NCBI GenBank assembly: GCA_019843655.1
Contig: JACDQD010000005.1
Location: 11,001,575 to 11,065,574 of the forward strand
Direction: 5' to 3'
Source of the DNA: Lethocerus indicus
Taxonomy: Eukaryota; Arthropoda; Insecta; Hemiptera; Belostomatidae
DNA length: 64,000 bases
Below the pieces are notes generated by a model that was given only the letters and a program-made list of their open reading frames with translations, made no database searches and was not told where the DNA came from. This document shows, piece after piece, positions 22,470 to 35,246 of this stretch. Both the position numbers and the translations under genes were made by a program. Each line of letters begins with the position of its first letter. Within the stretch, counting starts at the first letter, position 1.

Positions 22470-25400
22470 AAGGAGCACTCATCACTCGTAGTAAATTGGC
22501 CATCTTCCCCATATTTCCTTCACTCTGAGTTTTGTCGATACAAATACCGGAGGATTTCGTGCCGAGAATATTTTCAATATTTTAAAACGATACAACTCCT
22601 GTCCTGAGGAAATGTCGCGTGTTCAGCAAAAGGCGGAGAACCGGCTTAAATAATTTAGCGAAGTCAACCTCCTGAAGGATCGATATCCCCAAGTCCTTCA
22701 TTTAACTATCGATCAATACCTGTTGAATTTTTCCAATTTTACTGTCCGCTAGAGTATCGTGTTTAGTGAATAATCATTTCCCGAATTTACAGAGTTAGAT
22801 CTCTGAGTAGTGCGTATAATACACGTTATAATGTATTATATTAAACACTGAAGAATGTCTAACTCATAAATTGACATTCCTTAGAAAACAGCGATTTTGC
22901 AACATTAATTTACGGGTTAGGATTTGCAGGACAAGCGAATGTATATCATTAGGTTACGAATTGCTCTTTTTTTTGTTTTATAATCAGATACCGCACGCTA
23001 ACTTATCATTCGGGCAACAGAGGGTTTCGCCTATTCACCGTCCGGTTCCAAAGCGAGGAATCGAAATAATTAAAGGTCGGTCACCGTGCCCCTGCGATTT
23101 GCACGAAACCCGAGTAAGGGGTACATTTTTTTTGTAAATTATGACCGCACATGCTGGACTAAGTCGAATGAAGGTAATTAGGCGGTTTTTGTTTTAGGGT
23201 GGTGAATTATATTGGTGGGGGGGGGAACGGGCACATCGCAAATTTTTATCCTCCTTTCCGTTCTGCATAAAATACCAGGCTTATCACTGCTCCTTATCTC
23301 ACCGCTGTCCTCATTGCCAGACTCTATTAATCTGAGCGGCGGTTCCTTCCTGGAGAGTTTATCTTCTAATTTATAACGTGGCCGCTCATCTAGCCTCCGA
23401 TCTACCCGTTTCCAACCCTTTTTCCATCGGCCGGTCACGGTACTGAGGAAAAACCTATTTTAAGCCTTTCAGTTATTTACAACGTTTCCATTACAAATCC
23501 TCTACTTTTCTTCATTCTTGAAACGTGAACTTGTGCCGGAAACGGGTCTACTAATGAAAAATTCTTGAATTTATCTAATGGTAATAAAGACCGCCGTCAC
23601 GAGAAAGGTTATAATAATATATAATCTAATTTCAGTTGTATTTCCGCTTTGGCATCGGAAGTCAGACAAAGGATATTCCGGACGCGGCAATATTCCGTGG
23701 AGTCGGTGCAAGTTTCCAGTCCGGAAACTCATAAGCGGACGCTGAAAAATTGTATCCGCCTTATAGCCATGGGAGAGGCCGGGCCCAGATAGAACCCAGT
23801 TCCGTATGCATTAGCCCGAGCCCCTCTATTTTATTCCGCAGGCGGCCCCACTCCGTTCCTATTTTGCATTGTATATCCGACAACCGGGGACCTTCCTATA
23901 GGGCCACATTTGTCGCGACGGTATTCCCCCCCGGGGGTGAAAGAAAATAAATAAATTAGATGACATTCCCATTTGTATAAATTACTTACCCGGACCGTGC
24001 AACTGGTGTGCAAGATTCGGGGTCGATTTGAATACATCGGCTTCAACTTGGCCGCTCGGAAATCGGAATAATTTTGAATCTAAATATGCAATAATAAGAC
24101 TAGCCACCGGCTAGGATCTGACATGACTTTCCGCTTAGCGTGGGCAGTTTTCCTACTTCTTTTCTTCCCTCCCTATGTGAAGCTACTTCCCGAACAAATG
24201 AAACCGAAGGGCGAAATATGAGAGCAGGCCCAGGGTCGATGGAAAAGTTGGTATTCAATAAGCCTAGCGTGGCCATGTGTCGAGTGATGGTTCAAATGGA
24301 AGCACATTTTCTATCCTAGAATTCTGAATAGTAAAGTTAGCCTAGTCGCGTTCTTGTGATTCCAATATCTATTCTACAGTTAGGTAACGGTAATGTGTGA
24401 GAGGGGGGCGGGAATATTTCAGTATAAAAGGGCCATTTGAAAGCGCAGTCCCCCGGCAAAAAGAGATAAGGGACCGCGGGGTTGTACTTGAGGTTAGGGG
24501 ACTGTAAATCTGTCTAGGTCAGGGTGATTGGGCGGCCGGGGGAGCGGGCTCGGTGATTGGCCGACGGAAGGGGAGAAGTCACGCTCGGGGCCCCGGCCCC
24601 GATAGCGGTCCAACAGCATTAACTCCCCTACCCTTATCAGACTCGCGTCTCGAGAGGAAGCCCCACGGTGATTAGTGATAAGCGGGGTATGCACTTCATG
24701 AAGTGAATTATAGCGCCGCCGAGAGGGCCGTCTTCAGCCCAGATTTTAATTGTTAACGATCGCTGGGGGCCCCCGCTCTAATTGAGTTTTAATTGCACTC
24801 GTAAATCCTCCGAGCAATTGTTAGCGGTGTATAATTCCAGCCCAATGTTGTAATATTAGGTTGGATGTATTCTGATAAAAGTGAAATTTTTATCCCGGCC
24901 GCTAGAATTAAATGATGATTAATGGTAGGGGGCAATTAGGCTTTCACCGCTTATCGGTAACCTTCCTTAAAATTTTACAGGAGTTTGAGCACGATAACCT
25001 ACAGAGTTAAATTGACCCCTACACGTGCGAATTAAGTTCGAAGAGCGATATCTGATATACTAAGTAATTGATGGGTTTCATCCAGGTGACCGCATACATT
25101 TGCCTTATGTTTATAAAAATTAAAAATTTATTGCACGCATATAGTACTATTTATTTGATTCCAAGGATATACTGCCATATCATCTAAATTAGGTAATTAA
25201 CAATTTTATAACATAATTTTTAGGAATCTTTTCAGTTCCTGGTTCCCTTTTCCCAAGTTACTTACGTTGCTATATAGCGTTTCCAACGCTAACGACTTTT
25301 GAACGCAGTATGATTAAGCATAAAATGTTTTATTAATACCAGTATGACCCGTCTCTTGGCGCGGTGCAGTTACCATTGACGTCATTTTTCTCCCATCATG

Positions 25401-26340
25401 AAGTATTCCCTAATACCGGCAATCTATTTTCGATAATTATTCGATTAATACAAATTGATTATCAATATTTATTATTAATACGGCGTGTACCTCGATGGAA
25501 GTTAGTATTAGTACCTAGGTTACCGTCTCCTAGAGGCCTCGAAAATGTAATTCGCTTACAGTTAATTGTGCAACGTTTCTGAATTCTGGAACCGATCGGA
25601 TATTTTTCTGCGTTGGGGCGTGGGCGAGCCCATTTGCCCGTGGCGGGCGGGCGTCGATTAAAAGGGGGCCATAAATAAGAACACGGGGATGAAAATTCTC
25701 CGGCTGAATGGAAGCCAAAACAGAGCCCTCGTTCCGCAGAGAGCCGAAAGACAGAGCTGGGTCCGACCCAACACTCTCTTATTTCAGTTTTAATAGAAGA
25801 ACAACTCGAGAAGTATTTATTGTCCGGGAGCGAGAGACCTCCCGCGTCAACGCGTTGCCAAATCGCCTAATGCCGAATAGTAGCTGAAATATGTACGCGG
25901 AGAAAGACCATCCGCGGTTCCGGTATTTATTGTACCCCACCGAGGCGGTGACCGCATTTTCATTATTTACCATACGATAAATTAGCCAGCCATCGTGGCA
26001 CAATGCACGCCCAGTGCGCTGTCTGTCGCTGAAAATAAACAATGCAAATATTCGAACGGAAATTCCCGCTCGTTTCTTCACTCGTGCGAGTTTCCGTCTC
26101 CGCATAAAATAAGAAAAATTCTTTTGCAGATCTCACCCGCAGAAATATCCGCTGACACTGATTTTCTTCTGATGATTCTTCGCCGCATTCAGTTGTGAAA
26201 CGACTGAAAAACTCTGTGAAAATAAATGGCATCATAATCAAACAATATAAAACCAACATCATAAATTTTTGTATCCCAACGCGAAATGGGGATCGATCGG
26301 ACAATAAAACACATATTCGGGATCACACAGGACCATCACT
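22470..26340. other. Non-coding, with GC-rich blocks
   Basis: No recognised gene. GC-rich blocks lie at 23180-23430, 23690-23940, 24400-24900 and 25590-26170. A ten-G run is near 23216. The frame on the minus strand at 23178-23438 is rich in charged residues but has no family features. Homeodomain-like TAATTA/TAATTG words occur around the 24.7-25.0 kb block, in line with a possible regulatory module. Confidence 0.45.
24423..24475 (+). promoter_or_regulatory. Candidate core promoter (TATA plus initiator-like)
   Basis: TATAAAAGGGC at 24423 is a strong TATA-box match. GCAGTCC around 24446 resembles the arthropod initiator (TCAGTY), and GGACC at 24471 resembles a downstream promoter element. The spacing is tight: 24 bp from the first T to the initiator A, versus about 30 usual. 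It lies at the edge of a GC-rich block. No coding exon is visible directly downstream. Confidence 0.25.
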
Positions 26341-29300
26341 GCAGTAACAGTGCAGTAATGATGTTTCATTGACAGTCTACAGTCTTATGTAGCTGTTGTA
26401 TTCGGTCCAAATAGGGGAGTAGGCACAAATAATTTCCAAATATTTAATTCCTAGTTTGTCACAATGTGTGAATCTTCTTCCTCTAACCGTCCTTTGTACT
26501 CTCATTTAAGCAGTCCTATGGCTACTATTACGCAGTTATCAAACATTGTTGACAATGTACCTATGAGGAATTTCAGTTTGATAAGAGATCTGAAATTAAA
26601 TGGCCCGTGGAATAATATAAAAAAATTATAAAATACAATCGTTTGTTTAGCTCACGCTATTTTCAGAAGAAATTAATCGAGTTGCACTTTTTCAGCCGGG
26701 AACGCTCATTTAATACGATACGAAGTTCAATATTTCTACTAGCGCTATTTTGAAAAAAGTTCACTAACAAATGAACTCGAACTCTCGGCTCCAGATTCAA
26801 TCTCGGAGATTAGCCGCCGCCCCAATTTTGAACACGGATTTGAGCCAAACACACAACAACAACAACAGAAACAGAAAAAAATGGGAAACGAAGCGGAATT
26901 TAGAATGGGAAAGGGAACTCGGCTTAAGGTAATTAAAGTCCCGGCGGACTTCTTTTCTGGGACTGGCGTGAGCTAAGTCACCGACACGCTAGTCCTCTAA
27001 ACTAACGCCCGGCTCCGACCTCAGTCCCAAAACGATCGATACTTGGCTCAGTTTTCAAAGACAAAAATTGGCCCATCAGTAATCCGGAGGAAGATTGTTT
27101 TTTGAATTTCCAAATCTTCGTTTTCATTTTTTTGTGAATTTTCCTTTGTATGGCCATCATTGAATTGAAGCTTGAGTTGTTATCGGGTGCTATCTGCTGT
27201 TCACATTCAGTGGAGGTATAAAAAACCGAAAGTTAATCTCGGAAACGCAGAGTAACTGTACAACTGTAATATTTCATTATTAATTATAAAATAAATTAAA
27301 ATGTAATATATACAGGAAATATATCTGACAATGTACAAATATGCTAAGTAAACTTTAAAAAAATTAAGAGTTTTTCCCCTCAATAATAGATGATAAACAG
27401 TGACACAAATAACGGTCACAAACACATGATGTGTTGGTAAAAAGTTGTGATGCGGCCAAACTAGATATAGAACAGGGTACAGAGCGTAAGCAATATCACG
27501 CGATATATCTTCAGACTCATAGATAAATAGAACCAAACTTCAGAAACCGTAGGGCCGCTGAATATTTCAAGGTTCCGCGTTCACTGTCATTAGTACAATA
27601 AAGTAATGGGAATTCTCTGTGAGAAATGTGTTCAGTTCAGGGGCTAAAGGAGCCGAATATGGCAGCCGGCCAGGATAGCAGGCCTGAACTACCTCATATA
27701 TTCGACAATAAATGTTTATATCGTCATTAACCTTAAGTAAAACGTGAATAATATTACGGTGCTTTAACATTTACGAGTAACAACTATGGTTTATTACAAT
27801 AATATATTAAGAATGTTCGTTATGTGTGCATTGGTTTATGTACATGTTTGTTTCAACGCGCAGGTTCGATCCAATTAATTTTTGTAGCATGGAAAACGAT
27901 ATTAGGTAACATTTTTTATTATATATTAAATTTTTAGTGAACATTGTTATGCCGTCTTAATTTCCTCGGCACAAAATTTAGTTCCACCTTATTATCTCAC
28001 TGCCTTTACTGAACAATTAATTTGTACAGTAGAGAAGACTAAGTTATTCGTTTTTCGATTTTCAGATCGCTACAACGATGGTGTGGAATGTAGCCTGACG
28101 CGTACAATGGCGTTTCTTCGATAGCGGGCTTTTGGTTCCGCTCACGCAACGTGTAACCAAACAGCGCAACTGTCCGAAAAGCCACAGGTAAATATTTATA
28201 GCGGTCCGACCGTTAAAGTTGCGTTCCCGCGTATCCGCTGTCCAAGCGCGGAGAAAGATGAAAAATTTCGGAAATTTGCGTTTTGACGTTTAGAATTCGA
28301 TTGATTGGCAAAACAGAGCTGGAAACAGCGCGTAGAAAATAAACAGTTTGACCCTATTATCAATGGCGAAGAAAGAAATGCTATCAAAAACTGAATGAGA
28401 CTTGATTAGGGATGGGACTTGATACACTGGAGTCGATTCGCTGGAGAGTGCATTGAGCTGGAGCTTATACTACAGCTAATACTAGAACATTAATATACAC
28501 ATTCATACATATTCTAATTAGGTGCATTTGTTAGTGTCTTATTATCTTTGCCCCTATGAATTCCTGTATTGCACTGCTTCTAATGCCAATTGAATGGGAG
28601 TTTAAACTTCATGATATACTAAGATACCACAAAAAAGCGAACATAAGATCAATACATGGATGTAAATAAAACAACAGCATCACAGAATAGAGACGGAGCA
28701 TTGGTTCTATAAACTTGTTCCGGTGCAATAAATCCTATTACACTGCGATATGACTGTTATAGCGGACCTTTTTTACTTGCCATAAATCGTTCACTCGTTT
28801 CAGAGCTCGCGTTCTTTTTAGCTCGCCCTTGAAAAATCGGCCGTTATTTCCGCATGAGAGGGCCCCGGCGTGATGCCGGACGTAAAATACGGAATTATTG
28901 TTTCTGTCGGCGCGCTATAACTCCTGCCCCACTTAATGGAGTATGAATGTCCCTTCAGATAAGTCCGCCGGACATGGCTTAAAGGTCGACAACGTCACCG
29001 AGTTAGATTTGATAACGAATATTGTGTTTTACCTTATTAGTCTGCTTTTTTAAAACAGAGCCATACTCTCTATGTCGGCCGTTATATTTGTAAAACTGTT
29101 TATCCTAATATTAGACGCTCAAAAAAGAAGGAAATATTTGTTAATGACATCTTAGTTCAATATTTCGGCATCTAATCTAATAAGTACTCAGGATTTTATG
29201 ATAAATTACAAACTATTCTAAAGCAGTTTAATTAAAAACATGGATTTGTCATTGACACGAAAACCATTAGGTTTAGCCTATTATTAAGATCGCCTAACGG

Positions 29301-30272
29301 TCAGTGTCCATAATTTCTCCGTTTTCCATTTTTATTTCCATTTATTAGACTAAGACAGCTTTTTCAATGCTTTTTAGGCTGAATTTCGCAGGCATCAAAT
29401 CTTGTAGAAGAAAGTAGAAAATAAAAAGGCGATGTGTCTAGAATAATTGGGGTTAGTGATGTGGTCAGGAAGGGATGTTTACGTCCGTATCCCCCATCGG
29501 TTGTTACGCCCGTTTAGAAGGGAGCGTAACAGCATCCGGCAGTGACCAGGGGAGGAAAGGAGGGGTGTCCTGCGAAGTCTCAAAAAGGACGAGGATTTCT
29601 TTGGCCTGCGATAGACCGGGACGGACAAACGGAAAGCTATCCGAAAGCGCATTGGACGATTCCTTCTTTCAGCCGAATTGGACAGCGCTCTGTGTCTCAT
29701 TGTTTAGGGCCCCGTCCTTTATACGGCTGTCAATTCGGGAAAAGAGGCCATCTGCCGCTCGAATTTACTGTCGCCCCATTGTTTGTATGTGGGGTAGAGC
29801 CCTACCCTGTCTGCATGTATTAGGAGAAGGGCTGGTTTTTAGACCCTCCTTGGATTTACTAAAGGAGATTACTGCAAATATAACCAGTCATGTCAAGAAT
29901 GACAATATACCTTTATCATAAGTTTCAAAGTCCGTTCTCGTAATTACCATTAATCAAAGTTTTATGATCGTAACACATTTCTAAACCGGATGGGAAATTC
30001 GGATTTTGTTTTTAAATATATTAATTAAATTGGCCGGATTTTCCTATCTTCTATCCATTATAACCGCCCAAAATTTGAAGAACCAAATTAAATTCAATTA
30101 AAGCGCACAGCTGGCAGTAAAGCAGCCAATTGCGCTAAATAAGCAACGTTAAAAAAAGATATGTATTTTTAAAAATTTCAATGGACTTAATCCACCCTTG
30201 ACACTCTTCTGATCTTCCAACTCCACTCGTTTGCATAAATAAGTGCCTCTCTAATTTTCTGACGGAATGCTA
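26340..30272. other. Non-coding; weak foldback remnant and small repeats
   Basis: At 26341-26363 CAGTAACAGTGCAGTAATGATG matches the FB leader word around CAGTGACAGTGCAGTGACGATG at about 85%, so it may be a tiny remnant. An ACA/ACAAC-rich tract lies near 26851-26880. GGGATGGGACTTGATAC near 28410 resembles the start of some hAT-type elements, but no partner end was found. A GC-rich block at 29460-29830 has overlapping frames in several phases, none protein-like. Nothing else was recognised. Confidence 0.4.
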
Positions 30273-30331
30273 ATGGCGATGTAATGAAGCCCGAAGAGGT
30301 CGAGCGTAGGACCAAATCAGCGAGTGGAGAC
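30273..30331 (+). mobile_element. Foldback arm fragment FB-d
   Basis: ATGGCGATG, then CCCGAAGAGGTCGAGCG, then AGGACCAAATCAGCGAGTGGAGAC keep the order of the FB arm (ATGGCGAGC, CCGAAACCGGTCTAGC, AAGACCAAACCAGCGAGAGGAGAC). The last 24 bases match at 21 positions. The frame is broken by TAA after two codons. No opposing arm was found nearby. Confidence 0.45.
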
Positions 30332-30783
30332 TGGCGATCGCAAAAGCGATGTTGTTTCAAAACGTTCACCAATCAAAAACAGGTAGAAATAATAGTTCTC
30401 TCGCCGTCCCTTAAGCTCCACAAGTGATGGGAGAGCGTTCTTCGTGAAAATAAACGATTCGGCTGTCCAGAAATTACTTGCTCGAAACTAATTTCGAGAG
30501 CAGAAATTAGAGCCTCGTAATTTAGACTGCCGGATGATATTTTTAACGAGGTTTTCAAAAGCGGGATAGGGATGATGCAGTGACGAGCGGGGGCAATTAG
30601 GCGGGAATTTGTGCGATACTGAAATCGATGTTTAACGGCCGCCTCTAATGGCGTATTACGGCCTAACTCTATTACCGAAGAAGCCATAAGTTTCAAAAAC
30701 GCCCACCTCCCCACCGCCCGCCTTGTTATTTAATACCTGAAAAGTTAATTGCGGTTTTTTCCCCGTTTATTTTTACCGAATCC

Positions 30784-30796
30784 ATTTGCATAATTA
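30784..30796 (+). promoter_or_regulatory. Octamer plus homeodomain-type site
   Basis: ATTTGCAT, the reverse of the canonical POU octamer ATGCAAAT, is followed at once by AATTA. Together they resemble a POU/homeodomain site inside a GC-rich block. This is a motif match only. Confidence 0.35.
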
Positions 30797-33700
30797 ATAA
30801 TACAGCGGGACCGTGAATTCTAGAACCGCTCGCCTCGCTGATCCTAAACTAGAAATGAAATTAAAAAATAATATTTTCACTCTCGCAAATAAACGGCTCT
30901 CATTTCATCGAATGAAAGATACCCCCGTCAGTGTAATATAAATTATAATAACTCCTGATATTTTTCTCTAGTCCATCTACTTTCCGGTCGATCTTCCCCA
31001 TTCTTATTTAACAGTTATTATGATAGGAAATTGTCCTCCCATTAGCATTGCAGTGCCCCCAGTACAGTTCTCAGAGATTACAGCATAATGGCATAATAAT
31101 CTTATACTCCTATCTAAAATTTTACAGATCACGTAGGGGTCCTGACACTTCTAAATACTAAGGGGGGTCCTTGAACCCAAAAGAAGTCGATGACCAGATA
31201 TTACTTATTCCTTCTTCCACTCCTACAAAATAAAATTTATATGAAATTAATATACCAATGAGCGAATCGTACCAATTTTATTTGAACTAGTTTTTAGAAG
31301 ACAAACTTATGTTTCTAACAACGGTTTTGTAGTTGGGGGAATCAAACAAGACCCGCTCGTTTTTTAGTTCAGATTCTAGATTGATTGAAAAGTTTCTTGT
31401 CCACCAGGGTGATGTACCCATCGGCGATTGGATGTTCTTGCAAACAGGGATCAGAGACCCCAGGAGCACTTTACAAACAATCGGGTAATTGAATTGCAGG
31501 AAACTCGTATGTAATTCGCTCTACTGGTTCCCGATAGATTGCAACAATACGGTAGCCAACTGTCGTTTGTGTGTCATCCATGGTTCGTGGTCGTACTGCT
31601 CGGTTGGACGTATTGCGAACGCTGGTCTTATGTTACGACCGCTCGGCAGAGTCACGATCTTCCATAAGGAGCAATATACATACCGGCGTTTATATCTGCC
31701 GATCACGGCAAAAACACGGCCGTAGCGGTCCCCGGAGGAGAAGAACAGTTACCGCCTAGTCGTTTCAGGGGGTCTGAACACGCGACCCGATGTGGAACGG
31801 AGGACGATAAATCCTCTGCAATTACCCTTCTTGATATAATTTAATATTCGCGGCCGGAGAGCGGGGCTCAGCCGCGGCCCCAAAGCTGTACTAAAAATAT
31901 TTTATGAAAATTATACCTCTTCTTTACGGCGTACTAACGTCGGCATATTTTTCGGATGACCGCCGGTGCATGACATAAACCGGTCACCCGAGATTATAAA
32001 AAGTTCATAGGGCCATTTTCTCCGCGTCAAATAATTGGAAAATAAATTTATTAAACTGTTCAGAGTATGAATATAGATGATTAACTAATTATCGCATTTA
32101 AATGAACTGAATGACTTAATTGATATAGTGTCCTGCTGACTCAGAAGGTAGCTTCTAAAAAAGGCAAAGATTTAAAATATAAACCAGATAAAAATAAGTA
32201 TAAAAAGATTATTTCCTATTAGAGACACAATTCTAGTGTAAAATGTAGAACAAAAATAAATAGGGAAGCATCGATCTGTATTTTGTAGCGATTATATCGG
32301 TTGGCCCGGTTTGGCACCAGTCAAACGGTGGTTGACCCCGGCCATTACTTGAAGTATTTCGTGAAAGAGCTGTAAACAACTCGGCGAAATAATATCGATA
32401 TATATATATATGTAACCCGCCATTAAATGGCATTAAACATTACTAAAAGAGATACAAAAATGTTCAGCAATTAGCCAAAGCGTGCTTCACAGTGAACCTA
32501 TAATTGAACACGGCGCAGTTATACTACACCCGCACAACGCCCGTGTCTGCAGTTCAGTATCAGCGCCCGACTTGTTACACTAAAAATGCGAATTAATTAT
32601 AAACAGAATTTGAATACCATTTTTCTTTTTCCTTTCAAGGAATTTTATGTGTCAGCAACTTTACAGGCCTATTATATACCGCGACCGCCCAGCTTCAGTT
32701 AATATTGAGATATCCACAATATTTAATCCCGAAATATAATTTCCAACGGCATTAAGATATCAACCCGTCGTAATATTTCGTTATTATGGCCCGAAGGAGC
32801 TTACGCACAGGGCAAGTTCGCTACTGCGATAATCCAAAATGATCGGTCGTGTCGAGAAATTCCCGCGATTGTGTTATAAAACTTTTCTACGGTGGTAAAT
32901 TTTCGGAGCCAGAAGAAGTGGCTATTAGCGGAGGAGGGATGGTGTCGGACAGTGTAAATAAGGGATGGTCCCACGGAACGTGTCCCGACTAAGACTGTTT
33001 GGGCGTAACCCCTCGCCCCTCGCACCTCCCCGTCTATTGCGGCCCCCACCACGCCCCCGAACCGGGGAAACCGGGAGTATCGATTTGGAACCGGCGAGAA
33101 AGTGAGAGCGAACGACGCGGAGAGGAGACGAGAAAGAGAGAGAGGTAAATATAGGGCCGAGACGGAATAACAGAATGACTTATTGTCCAAGCGACACAAG
33201 GGTATAGACCCAGTGTACCCTAAGAAAGGGGAAAGAAAATGCCAGTTATAAGGTCGACCCTTGCAGAGCTGTAGAACCCTAACGAAAATAAGTTAATAAT
33301 TTTTACTTTGGCCATCTGCACGTATTCGAAATATCACTATGAGAACTTGAATTTATTATATACTGATAATTTTAATTGTTGAATCAATATTACAATTAGT
33401 AAAATAAACTAGAACAAATTGGTAGGTTAAATAGCTTGAGACCCGCTCTGATTTAATTACATATTTACACAGAGATATGGAATTTCGCTTCCAGATTATC
33501 ATCCCGGCGCTCTACAATTTTACAACCTGCAATAACACATCATTTTAAATAAGTAAGATATTTGTTTATGCTATATACTTCAATTTATACCGGTTATTTA
33601 TACCTTCTTATTTATATTATCGCGTTTTCTATACAATTATTTTACTTGGTCGCCTGCACCAATACGCGACTCCATTTCGTTTTGGTTTAAAGTGTATATA

Positions 33701-35219
33701 AATGTTTTCTGGAAATAAAAATCATGAATTTTAATATTTTATTTAAACGGAATATGCCTGCGTGTCCTGTAAGCGTTGTAAGGACAATCAGGGCTGAAAA
33801 AGTTCTTATCTTAATTGCTCCAATCATGTTCCGTGGTTAAGTTTACAATGAATAAATTCAAATTTTAAAAGGGCCTTACGGTGGACTAATTCTTAATTTA
33901 GCCTTGTCCTCGATAATTTAACTCTTTCACTTTCTCTATCGACTTGTTTTTATTTGGGAAGTGACGGTAAAACGCGCTAATGCGTTAGGGGCGGGGGCCG
34001 AACGAGAAGCCAAGTTGTGGTCATGCGGATGGAGTGGGAAAGGGGCTTTGATTTAAGGCCCGTTGGACAGGGACTAACTCCTGACAATTTTATGCTTTCG
34101 TCTCAGCGGATATTAATCACTAGTGTAAATTCCAGCGATAAACATATTAATCAGAACGTACATCGACAGTAGAAATAAAAATCCGAGTACGTCGTCAAAG
34201 GGGATTTATGAGGCATTTGGAATTTTGTCTCGCCTATGTTATAAAACAGTATATGTCGGCTGGTACGATTAAATCATAAAATAAACCTGTTATTAGAAAC
34301 GAAATTGAGTTGTCTTTACTACACTCATTTATCATTTTCAAGATAAATTCCATACTATCAGCAGGCTAGAGGAATTCGGCTCTTGGTCGTTGAATCTGGA
34401 CTATACATATTTCAAATGTTTGCCACTTAGAATTTAGATCAATATGAATTATGCGAACGAAATTCATAAATATTAAACCAACCAGAACCATTTTTATTTT
34501 GTGGCGGAGAAGGAGAAAGCAGCGAGCGAATCGCGGCAATATCGGAATTTGAATCTCAATCAATTTGACAATATGAAAATTCAGGGAGTACATTACATTC
34601 ATAACATTTTATGAATGAATAATTTGAAATTTATTTTTAACCTTCGTCTAGTGATATGAATGTTCCTCCGCTATGGAAAATTTCACTTTTCTGCGTCCAA
34701 ATCGAATTTCCTCCACATTCGAAAGATTATCTGAATCGTAAGCGCAAGAGTTAGAATTAATGTTGAACTACAGTCAAGTTTGAACCGAATAAGATGGAAA
34801 ATGAAAAAGTACGGAATATTAATCATGAATATACCTTTTTTAAAGGGTATGAATTTTCGCCATACAAAAAAATATATCTGCTTTCAAAAATATATAAATA
34901 TTTTTTAGAAAAGTAATTTTAGGAGATTGCGATATGGACAGAGGCAGACTCTGTACGGAAGAAAAATAGGTGGATTTAAGTTCAATCGATTTCATTCATC
35001 CGGATCCATATCCTGAACACTGCCAACCAGTAAACAGGATGCGGGGATGGGGGCAATTTCTCGGTGAAAAATTTCCCAACACAAAAAGAAATCGATTCAT
35101 TTATCGTTTTTCGGTTATTATCTATTTGTTGGTCTCACGGTGATATCTGATATCGGAAACTTCGGCCTCTATGGTTGGGCGCCAGATGGTTCGTTCTGGA
35201 AATCAATTTTCCGAGTCGA

Positions 35220-35246
35220 TTGAGCTTGTATTGAGCTTATGTTGAG
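35220..35246 (+). repeat. 11-bp tandem repeat, about 2.5 units
   Basis: TTGAGCTTGTA, TTGAGCTTATG and TTGAG lie head to tail. It is preceded by GAGTCGATT, which also precedes an ATTGAGCTGGAGCTTAT-like stretch near 28430-28470. The two loci may share an old repeat. Confidence 0.5.

Noticed and set aside
23178..23438. Charged 86-codon minus-strand frame
   Set aside because: Charge comes from purine-rich DNA; no recognisable domain.
23530..23555. GCCGGAAACGGGTCTACTAA as another FB arm fragment
   Set aside because: Only about 17 of 21 positions match, and no flanking arm sequence follows.
27850..27875. GGTTCGATCC, resembling a tRNA B box
   Set aside because: No matching A box, acceptor stem or cloverleaf can be formed upstream.
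29475..29921. 148-codon plus-strand frame
   Set aside because: It lies in a GC-rich block that is open in three overlapping frames. Composition is random-like and there are no motifs.
32801..33199. 132-codon minus-strand frame
   Set aside because: Partly driven by a purine-rich tract (Ser/Leu-rich on the other strand). No motifs.
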